From positions 1 through 64,000 of the forward strand of contig NZ_PVBR01000016.1 in the NCBI RefSeq assembly GCF_002980495.1: 64,000 nt of DNA, written 5' to 3'. The position numbers and the translations under genes are program-made. Shown piece by piece: positions 56,457 through 64,000 of this stretch. The DNA comes from Phyllobacterium phragmitis. Lineage in GTDB: Bacteria > Pseudomonadota > Alphaproteobacteria > Rhizobiales > Rhizobiaceae. How positions within the stretch are numbered: position 1 is the first letter of the stretch; every line of letters starts with the position of its first letter. The notes below the pieces were generated by a model. It was given only the letters and a program-made list of their open reading frames with translations, was not told where the DNA came from and ran no database searches.

Positions 56457-57449
56457 TTATCTCTTTCCGCGGATGACGAAAAGATTGCCGGCGAGTACCA
56501 AAAGCAGGCCGGCGACGGCAAGCACTGTCCATTGGTAGCCCTCGAGGATGGTCGAGACGATCAGCGCGAAGACCGGAAACATCACCGTCGCGTAGCCGGC
56601 GCGGGCGGAGCCGATGCGGCCGAGAAGCGTCAGATATGCGAAGAAGGCCAGCACCGTCGAGACGACCGCCAGGAAGACCAGCGAGCCGAGATATTCGCCG
56701 GTCCACGCGACGGTGAAATGCTTGCCGAAAACAACGGCGAGAAATGCAGCCCAAAGGGTGCCGTAGACCATGCCCCAGCCATTCATCGAGATCAGCGGCA
56801 GGCCGCGCTTCTGAAGCCGGGCGGAAATCAGGTTTCCCGTGCAGAAGCAGAGCGTTCCGGCGATGCACAGGCCAAGACCGACCAGGGTCTTGCCGGTAAA
56901 GCCGTGCGCCTGCATTTCCGGCAGGAACATCAAGGCAATGCCGCCGAAGCCCATCAGCCCGCCGATCAGCGTCCGTGATGATGGCGGTTCGCGCATGACC
57001 ACCGTCGAGAGCACCAGATTGATGATGGAGGCAAGCGAGAAGACGACCGAGAGAAGACCGCTCACCAGATATTGGGCGCCATAATAGAAGAGCAGGAAAT
57101 TCGAGGAAAAAAGCAGAACGCCGAGCGCGGCGAAGCCCAGATGATCACGCAAAGCGAATTTCAAGCGCTGTTTGGAGACCACCGCCCAGACCAACATGAT
57201 GAGCGCCGCAATGAGGAAGCGCCAGACGATGTTGACCTCATTGGCAACGCCGCTTCCCGCCTGAACGCTCAGCGCATACCACGAGAGGCTCCAGGCAAAG
57301 ACCGTCATTGCGTAGAGCCCATAATCGAAAGGCTCGAAAGCACGGTCCTGCAGGCGAATGGCTTGTTTCAAATCGATGGGATCTGCTGTTGTGTCAGTCG
57401 GCATATGGTCCATATCGCGCGGCAAACCTATCACGTCCATTGAATTCAT
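56457..57449 (-). CDS. DMT-superfamily (EamA) transporter
   Basis: Inner-membrane transporter of up to 330 residues with ten hydrophobic helices in two EamA repeats; the first repeat contains WRFLIAALIMLVWAVVS and the second QKRGLPLISMNGWGMVYGTLW. Substrate unknown; members export amino acids or metabolites. Several in-frame ATGs at 57449, 57440, 57413 and 57404 can start it. It ends 25 bases after the end of the LysR gene, so it converges with it. Confidence 0.88.
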   Translation of the reverse strand: MNSMDVIGLPRDMDHMPTDTTADPIDLKQAIRLQDRAFEPFDYGLYAMTVFAWSLSWYALSVQAGSGVANEVNIVWRFLIAALIMLVWAVVSKQRLKFALRDHLGFAALGVLLFSSNFLLFYYGAQYLVSGLLSVVFSLASIINLVLSTVVMREPPSSRTLIGGLMGFGGIALMFLPEMQAHGFTGKTLVGLGLCIAGTLCFCTGNLISARLQKRGLPLISMNGWGMVYGTLWAAFLAVVFGKHFTVAWTGEYLGSLVFLAVVSTVLAFFAYLTLLGRIGSARAGYATVMFPVFALIVSTILEGYQWTVLAVAGLLLVLAGNLFVIRGKR

Positions 57450-57522
57450 GTGAAGATTGCATCAATGTTAATGATGGGATCTCACTATTGACCTTCCGGA
57501 CCGGGAGAGCCCCTATAAAGAT

Positions 57523-59100
57523 ATGAACGATACGCCCGATTCGACCTCGAACGTCGCCGAATATACCGTCTCCGAGATTTCCGGCGCGCTGAAGCGCACG
57601 GTCGAGGACGCTTTCGGCCATGTCCGGGTGCGCGGGGAAATTTCCGGCTATCGCGGGCCGCATTCCTCGGGCCACGCCTATTTCTCGCTCAAGGACGACC
57701 GGGCGCGCATCGAGGCGGTGATCTGGCGCGGCAGCATGAGCCGGATGCGCTTCCTGCCCGAGGAAGGCATGGAGGTGATCGCCACCGGCAAGCTCACCAC
57801 CTATTCCGGCTCGTCGAAATACCAGATCGTCATCGAGCAGATGGAGCCGGCGGGAGCCGGCGCGCTGATGGCGCTTCTCGAAGAGCGCAAGCGCAAGCTC
57901 GCCGCCGAAGGCCTGTTCGATGCCGCGGCCAAGCAGCTTTTGCCCTATATGCCGCGCGTCATCGGCGTCATCACCTCGCCGACCGGCGCGGTCATCCGCG
58001 ACATCATCCACCGCATCACCGACCGCTTCCCCCTCCATGTCATCGTCTGGCCGGTCCGGGTCCAGGGCGACACCTCGGGGCCGGAGGTCGCGGCCGCCAT
58101 CAGCGGCTTCAATGCGCTTCAGCCGGATGGTCCCCTTCCCCGGCCGGATGTGCTGATCGTCGCGCGCGGCGGCGGGAGCCTGGAGGATCTCTGGGGCTTC
58201 AACGATGAAATCGTCGTGCGGACGGTCGCCGCCTCCGATATTCCCGTCATCTCGGCGGTGGGACATGAAACGGATTGGACGCTGATCGACCTTGCCGCCG
58301 ATATTCGTGCGCCGACGCCGACGGGGGCCGCCGAAATGGCGGTTCCGGTGAAGGCCGATCTGCAGGCGACGGTCGCCTCGCTCGCGGCAAGATTGTCGTC
58401 GGGCATGTCACGTTTTCTCAGCCAGCGGCGGCAGACGCAGCGCGCGCTTTCCCGCGCCCTTCCCTCCGCCGATCAGTTTCTGGCGCTGTCGCGCCGGCGG
58501 TTCGACGAATCCGCCGCCCGCCTCGGACGGGCGCTCCAGGCAAACACGCAGAAGAAGCGGACGGGTTTCGGCGGTCACGCACGGCAATTGTCGCCGCGTC
58601 TCCTGCAGCGCCGCATCACCGAGCGACGGCGCCAGACCGAAACGACGGCCAGCCGCCTGCCGAATTGTCTCAAAGCCTATCTGCGCGAACGGCGCAGCCG
58701 CTTTTCCGTGCCTGCCGGACGGCTCTCGCCCGAGCCGATCCGCCGCCACGCCGAACGGGCATATCATGTGCTGGGCCAATTCGATCGCAGGCGCGACCGG
58801 GCCGTGCATCTCATTCTCGAAAAACAGAACCGCAGAAGCGGCGAGCTCGAGCGCCTGATGCGAACGCTCTCCTATGAAAGCGTGCTGGAACGCGGCTTCG
58901 CCATCGTTTTCGATGCAGCGGGCAATCCGGTGAAACTGGCCGCATCGGTTCATTCCGGCGATGCGCTGGCGCTTCGTTTCCGTGACGGCGACGTACAGAC
59001 CGTCGCAACCGGCGGGAGCAGACCATCGAGCGAAAGTCGGCCGAGGAAGGCACAGCCGAAACCGGCCAAGACGAGCGGCGGCCAGGGATCGTTGTTCTAA
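57523..59100 (+). CDS. xseA: Exodeoxyribonuclease VII large subunit
   Basis: Nuclease subunit that with XseB degrades single-stranded DNA from both ends; 525 residues, somewhat longer than in E. coli. It has an N-terminal OB-fold ([24 protein letters not shown]), the catalytic region [35 protein letters not shown] and [28 protein letters not shown], then long coiled-coil helices rich in Arg and Gln and a basic tail. No XseB gene is present in this window. Confidence 0.96.
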   Translation: MNDTPDSTSNVAEYTVSEISGALKRTVEDAFGHVRVRGEISGYRGPHSSGHAYFSLKDDRARIEAVIWRGSMSRMRFLPEEGMEVIATGKLTTYSGSSKYQIVIEQMEPAGAGALMALLEERKRKLAAEGLFDAAAKQLLPYMPRVIGVITSPTGAVIRDIIHRITDRFPLHVIVWPVRVQGDTSGPEVAAAISGFNALQPDGPLPRPDVLIVARGGGSLEDLWGFNDEIVVRTVAASDIPVISAVGHETDWTLIDLAADIRAPTPTGAAEMAVPVKADLQATVASLAARLSSGMSRFLSQRRQTQRALSRALPSADQFLALSRRRFDESAARLGRALQANTQKKRTGFGGHARQLSPRLLQRRITERRRQTETTASRLPNCLKAYLRERRSRFSVPAGRLSPEPIRRHAERAYHVLGQFDRRRDRAVHLILEKQNRRSGELERLMRTLSYESVLERGFAIVFDAAGNPVKLAASVHSGDALALRFRDGDVQTVATGGSRPSSESRPRKAQPKPAKTSGGQGSLF

Positions 59101-59374
59101 GGGGTGTTTTGCACGGTTGCTTCAAGATCCGGACAGATACGGAGCAGTCCGCTCCGTATCTGTGATCGTTCGACGCAGTGCGTTGCGCCGGAGCCGCCAA
59201 CCGCAATGATGTTGAAGGGTTATCCTTTGGCAGGGAACGAGGCGTTGCCTGCAGAGCAACACCTCGCACGAGATCATATCTTGGGCGGTCAATGCCTTTT
59301 TCGGTAATCTGCCTGAATGAAACAAGCAAGGCTGTGAAGGCGGTGCTTCTCCGCCGTCGGGATGTCGGCTCACA
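59101..59374. other. Gap after xseA with perfect stem
   Basis: ACAGATACGGAG (59133-59144) and CTCCGTATCTGT (59152-59163) form a perfect 12-base-pair stem with a seven-base loop. There is no T run, so it could be an operator or a weak terminator. The rest of the gap holds no intact gene and may be a decayed extension of the pseudogene that follows. Confidence 0.45.
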
Positions 59375-59470
59375 TCATTCCGGTTCGCTATGAGAAATGC
59401 CGTCCGTACAGGGGACGAAGATGATCGCTGTCGGGCAGATGTGGCGAATCGCCGGCGCATCGTGCGAGCC
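59375..59470 (-). pseudogene. Remnant of a Zn-dependent hydantoinase/carbamoylase-family amidase
   Basis: On the minus strand a short frame reads GSHDAPAIRHICPTAIIFVP, then CTDGISHSEPE followed by a stop. This is close to the C-terminal block of M20-family N-carbamoylases and allantoate amidohydrolases (HDA...CPT.MIFVPC.DGISHNE.E). The rest of the protein is missing or out of frame. It lies beside hydantoinase genes, so it is plausibly the decayed third enzyme of a hydantoin or related ring-opening pathway. Confidence 0.6.
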
Positions 59471-59593
59471 GAGGGTTTTCAGAGCCATCATGCACGCTGA
59501 CGATTGGCTGTATGATCGGACACCTGAAACGGCTGTTAAAGCAACAATGCTGTCCGAATTCGGAGACAGCATTGTCGACTTCAAGCGGGTCGA

Positions 59594-60586
<993 letters not shown>

Positions 60587-61798
60587 CTACCTTCCGGCAG
60601 CGAGCGATTGCACCATCGCAGACAGGCGTTCGCAGGCGCTCTCCAGTTGGCGATTGGAGGCTGCGATCGACAATCGGATGAAGCCGGGCGCGCCGAACGC
60701 CGCTCCGGGCACGCTGGACAGGCCGAATTCCTGCAGCAGATGGGAGGCCAAAGCAGTGTCGTCGGAGATAAGCTCCCCCGCCAACGTCTTGCGGCCTAGA
60801 AGCCTGCCTGCGCCGATGAAGGCATAGAAGGCCCCCTCCGGCGGGGTGAAATCGAGCTCTGCGATGCCGGCAAGCCGATCCGCTACGATCTTTGCGCGTC
60901 CGGCAAAGATGCCCGCAGCGTCACGGACAAAGGCCTGGTCACCGGTCAGTGCGGCAAGCGCGGCTGCCTGGGAGACGGTGGAGACTGAAGAGACGCTCTG
61001 CGATTGCATCTTGTTCAAGGCAGCGATCAGCGTCTTCGGGCCGGCCGCATAGCCGACACGCCAGCCGGTCATCGCATAGGCTTTGGAGACCCCGTTGACG
61101 ATCAGCGTGCGATCGCGAAGTTCAGGGCAAGCTTGACCAAAAGAGACGAAGACGACGTCATTCAACAGGATATGTTCGTAGATTTCGTCCGAAACCACCA
61201 GCACATGGGGATGGCGGGCCAACACGGCGGCAAGAGCGCGATAATCATGGGTCGAATAGATCGCGCCGGTCGGATTGGAGGGAGAATTCAACATCAGCCA
61301 GCGGGTTTTCGGCGTGATAGCGGCTTCAAGCTTTTCAGCCGTGATCTTGAATCCCGTGTCCGGCCCGCACGCAACATAGACCGGCTGACCGCCGTGCAGG
61401 GAAACGATATCGCCGTAGGAAACCCAGCAGGGCGTTGGAATGATGACTTCATCGCCCGGCTCAAGCGTTGCCAGAAAGACATCGAACAGGATCTGCTTGG
61501 CACCATTTGCCACCATCACCTCATCGACGGAGTATTCCAGCCCGTTCTCGGTCTTGAACTTCTCGACAATTGCCCTTCGCAACGCCTCTGTGCCGGCGGG
61601 CGCACCGTAGCGTATGCCGCCGGCGCGGATCGCCGAGCAGGCGGCTTCGGTCACATGAGCCGGCGGCTCAAAATCCGGTTCACCGAGGGAAAGGTCTATA
61701 ATGTCCCGACCCTCGGCTGTCAGTTTCCTGGCAGCCATGGCTATTGCCATGCTGGGCGACGACTTGATGCCGGCAGCCCGCCTGTTCTCGAAAGTCAT
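60587..61798 (-). CDS. PLP-dependent class I aminotransferase
   Basis: Aspartate aminotransferase-fold enzyme of 403 residues. The PLP lysine is Lys239 in VNGVSKAYAMTGWRVGY, and the substrate-binding pattern NSPSNPTGAIYS and SDEIYEHI is present. The group includes aspartate, alanine and other amino-acid transaminases; the actual substrate is unknown. Its neighbours suggest it acts on the product of a hydantoinase-like ring opening. Confidence 0.92.
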   Translation of the reverse strand: MTFENRRAAGIKSSPSMAIAMAARKLTAEGRDIIDLSLGEPDFEPPAHVTEAACSAIRAGGIRYGAPAGTEALRRAIVEKFKTENGLEYSVDEVMVANGAKQILFDVFLATLEPGDEVIIPTPCWVSYGDIVSLHGGQPVYVACGPDTGFKITAEKLEAAITPKTRWLMLNSPSNPTGAIYSTHDYRALAAVLARHPHVLVVSDEIYEHILLNDVVFVSFGQACPELRDRTLIVNGVSKAYAMTGWRVGYAAGPKTLIAALNKMQSQSVSSVSTVSQAAALAALTGDQAFVRDAAGIFAGRAKIVADRLAGIAELDFTPPEGAFYAFIGAGRLLGRKTLAGELISDDTALASHLLQEFGLSSVPGAAFGAPGFIRLSIAASNRQLESACERLSAMVQSLAAGR

Positions 61799-61868
61799 CT
61801 CAATCTTCCTGTAAATTTCGCGTATTCGAGGCCGGACGAAGCTCTCGCATCGCCCAGCCTCCGGGGGA

Positions 61869-63506
61869 TCACTTCGTCACCACGTAATCGAAATCACGGT
61901 CGCGCCGGGCGGCGGCGGCGTCCCGGTCATCGGCAGGTCCATACCCGCCGCCGCCAGGGAGTTGCAGGATCAGCCGACGCCCTGCCGGCACATGTTGACG
62001 CCCCTTGGACGACAACACCGTGCCGTCATCGAGCAGCACAGCGCCCGGCGCGCCGTTCTCGCCGCCTTCGCGCCCCCGTGCGGGGTGGTCGACACGATCG
62101 AACATGGCGTTGAAATAAATCTCATGCCCCGCCGTTGGCGAAATCTCCACGACCTGGCCCAGACCGCCGCGAAACCGGCCTGCGCCGCCGGAACCGTCCC
62201 GCAACTCCTTGCGCCAGAAGATCACGGGACCGACATGCTCGGTGGCCTCGATCGACATGGAATGCACGCCGCTCGGGAAGGCCGTTGCGTTCAGACCGTC
62301 GAGTTTCGAGCGCGCGCCCGCGCCACCGCTATTGAACAGCAATACTTCTGCACGCTGTCCTCCGTCTGCCGGAGCGCCTTCTCCCTGCAGTGGCCGCGCA
62401 CTGACATGAAGATTCCACAGCGCGCCCGCACCTTCGGCGGGAACGCGACCCGGCAGCATTTTGTGGACCGCTCCGAGCACCGCATCTGGAACAAGGTGCC
62501 CAAGCACATGACGCACCGAAACCGGAGCCGGGTGCTGCGCATTGAGAATGCAGTCTCGCGGCGCCACCACACGGAACGGCAGCAGCGAGGCATGGTTGTT
62601 CGGAATTTCCGGCGCGATCGAGCACTTAAGGCCGTAGCAGGCATAGGCCGCCGAATAGATCAGGGGGCAGTTGATACCCTTCGGGCTTGCGGGCGATGTG
62701 CCCTCAAAATCTGCGAGGATGTGGTCGCCCGCCACGTCAAGGCGCACGGCGATGTCGATCGGCGACCCGTAACCATCGACACGCATGACGTTCGAATAGG
62801 TCCCTTTCGGCAGGGTTGCCAACCGTTCAAGCGTCGCATCATAACTGCGCTTGAAGATGAAATCGGCAAGGTTCTCCAGATCGGCGAGTTCGAACTCGTC
62901 CATCATGTCCATCAGGCGGCGATGGCCGATCTCGTTGCAGGCCGCCAGCGAATAGACATCGCCGACCACCTGATGGCTTTCGCGGACATTGTTGCGAAGA
63001 ATGTTCACCAGGTCCTTGTTGACCACGCCGCGCTCGGCAAACTTCATGATCGGAACGAAGATGCCTTCCTCGTAGACCTCGTTGGCATCGGGACCAAAGC
63101 CGCGGCCGCCGACATCCACGACATGCGCCGTGCAGGCAAAATAGCCGACGAGAGCGCCCTTGCGGAAGCTCGGCGACACGACGGTGAAATCGTGCAGATG
63201 GCCGGTGCCCTTCCACGGATCGTTGGTGATGTAGACGTCGCCCTCGAAGATATTCTCCGGACCGATATCACGGATGAAGTGGCCGACAGCTTCCGCCATC
63301 GCGTTGACGTGGCCCGGCGTTCCGGTGACGGCCTGGGCGATCATCTTGCCGCCGCGGTTGAAGACCCCGGCGGACAAGTCGCCCGATTCACGCACGCTGG
63401 TGCTGAAGGCGGTGCGAATGAGCGTGACCGCCTGTTCCTCGACGACCGAGATCAGCCGGTTCCACATGATCTGCATGTGGACGTCGGAAAGTGCATTGGT
63501 TTTCAT
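61869..63506 (-). CDS. Hydantoinase/oxoprolinase subunit B
   Basis: ATP-dependent ring-opening amidohydrolase subunit B (HyuB-like), 545 residues; works with subunit A to open hydantoin, N-methylhydantoin or oxoproline. The family pattern is visible: FSTSVRESGDLSAGVFNRGG near the start, GDVYITNDPWKGTGHLHDF, and near the end the GGLGQVVEI and HVPAGRRLILQLPGGGGYG segments. The start at 63506 is favoured by GGAGG seven bases upstream; the longer frame begins at a TTG. It starts 14 bases after the stop of subunit A. Confidence 0.92.
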   Translation of the reverse strand: MKTNALSDVHMQIMWNRLISVVEEQAVTLIRTAFSTSVRESGDLSAGVFNRGGKMIAQAVTGTPGHVNAMAEAVGHFIRDIGPENIFEGDVYITNDPWKGTGHLHDFTVVSPSFRKGALVGYFACTAHVVDVGGRGFGPDANEVYEEGIFVPIMKFAERGVVNKDLVNILRNNVRESHQVVGDVYSLAACNEIGHRRLMDMMDEFELADLENLADFIFKRSYDATLERLATLPKGTYSNVMRVDGYGSPIDIAVRLDVAGDHILADFEGTSPASPKGINCPLIYSAAYACYGLKCSIAPEIPNNHASLLPFRVVAPRDCILNAQHPAPVSVRHVLGHLVPDAVLGAVHKMLPGRVPAEGAGALWNLHVSARPLQGEGAPADGGQRAEVLLFNSGGAGARSKLDGLNATAFPSGVHSMSIEATEHVGPVIFWRKELRDGSGGAGRFRGGLGQVVEISPTAGHEIYFNAMFDRVDHPARGREGGENGAPGAVLLDDGTVLSSKGRQHVPAGRRLILQLPGGGGYGPADDRDAAAARRDRDFDYVVTK

Positions 63507-63520
63507 GGGAAATCCTCCGT

Positions 63521-64000
63521 TCAAGCGGCTTGCTTGATACGCACGAGCAGGCAGCCATCGGCCTGCATGATGACTTCGCGGCTCGCCGTGATGATGGTCG
63601 ACGTCTCGCGTTCGGTGATGACGGCGGGGCCCGCGATCCAGTCGCCCGGCTTCATGTCCTGACGCGAAACGACCGATGCCGTCTGGAAGCTGCCTTCCTG
63701 CACGTCGAAGATTTCGCGTGTACCGCGGGCGGCGACAGAAGAGGCTGCCTTGCTGGTTTTGCGGATTTTCTGCGGAGGCGTAACTTTGGACGCCGCTCGC
63801 AGGGACCAGCTAACGATCTCGACATCGAGACCATCAATGATGCGACCGAAAAACTTTGCGTACTGCTCGTCGAAAAGCTTGCGAAACAGCATACCGTCTG
63901 CATCGGAATAGGTCCGCACTTCGATGGTGACCGGAACCTCCCAGCCTTGTCCGACGTAGCGCATGTAGGCCGTGCATTCGAGATCGGGATCGGCGTCCGG
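63521..64000 (-). CDS. Hydantoinase/oxoprolinase subunit A, C-terminal part
   Basis: C-terminal part of HyuA-like subunit; the frame is open from the window edge (ending DLECTAYMRYVGQGWEVPV, the usual ADMRYVGQG block) to the stop at 63521, so the first in-window ATG at 63964 is internal. The last part contains GPAVITERETSTIITASRE typical of the family. The N-terminal ATPase-like domain lies outside the window. Confidence 0.92.
   Translation of the reverse strand, partial: PDADPDLECTAYMRYVGQGWEVPVTIEVRTYSDADGMLFRKLFDEQYAKFFGRIIDGLDVEIVSWSLRAASKVTPPQKIRKTSKAASSVAARGTREIFDVQEGSFQTASVVSRQDMKPGDWIAGPAVITERETSTIITASREVIMQADGCLLVRIKQAA

Noticed and set aside
61962..63662. 566-codon plus-strand frame opposite the hydantoinase genes
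   Set aside because: Antisense shadow; the minus strand encodes a full-length HyuB-like protein with good motifs.

Overview
The window is high-GC chromosomal DNA from an alphaproteobacterium of the Hyphomicrobiales (Rhizobiales), most like the Brucella/Ochrobactrum/Phyllobacterium group. This is inferred from gene content: a short-form HisG paired with HisZ, a plant-type glutamate-cysteine ligase, the pmbA / monophosphatase / DUF4170 / acyltransferase / waaA / lpxK series, a CIRCE-controlled groESL, a LsrB/VtlR-like LysR regulator divergent from a DUF1127 gene, and many short palindromic intergenic repeats. No rRNA, tRNA, CRISPR array or prophage was seen. I cannot name the species from sequence alone.

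Layout. 1-4080 is accessory: the right end of an ISAs1-family insertion sequence, a divergent NmrA-like/LysR pair, a VOC protein, and two non-coding stretches. 4081-9695 is a minus-strand envelope operon (pmbA, an inositol-monophosphatase-family enzyme, DUF4170, a lysophospholipid-type acyltransferase, waaA, lpxK). 9870-12755 holds a KefC-like cation/proton antiporter, a small gene frameshifted in a run of seven G, a hairpin that may be a group II intron scrap, and a RelB/YafQ-type toxin-antitoxin pair. 13075-20465 carries a patatin-like hydrolase, a pair of M16 peptidase-family proteins (one active, one lacking the zinc motif), rsmD, an RluB-type pseudouridine synthase with a long basic tail, tadA and a lipoprotein. 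20836-27401 is ileS, a MipA/OmpV porin-like protein, ribF and a HAD hydrolase. 27660-31904 is a TadG-like von Willebrand protein and groES-groEL.

32250-35828 carries an HxlR regulator divergent from an FMN reductase, a small hypothetical gene, fumC and a DoxX protein. 35884-39972 is a GNAT enzyme followed upstream by hisG, hisZ and hisS. 40288-43757 has a LysE-type exporter, tag, an L,D-transpeptidase and an aldo/keto reductase. 43771-51915 is glycolate oxidase glcD-glcE-glcF with a LysR gene divergent from glcD, then a polysaccharide deacetylase, a GntR/FadR regulator translationally coupled to a phosphatase. 51934-59100 has a 46-residue membrane protein, rsmE, gshA, the DUF1127/LysR pair, a DMT transporter and xseA. 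59375-64000 looks like a catabolic cluster: a carbamoylase remnant, a KdgD-type dehydratase, a PLP aminotransferase, and hydantoinase/oxoprolinase subunits B and A (A runs out of the window).

Most of this is ordinary core genome. The most unusual material is non-coding. Several families of palindromic elements occur as inverted pairs, and three of these copies sit inside operons (hisS-hisZ, glcD-glcE, HAD-ribF). Short tandem-repeat hairpins sit on or just after the stop codons of tadA, rsmE and gshA. The frameshifted poly-G gene, the LsrB/VtlR-DUF1127 pair and the decayed carbamoylase beside the hydantoinase genes are also worth a look. I did not find a clearly new multi-gene system.
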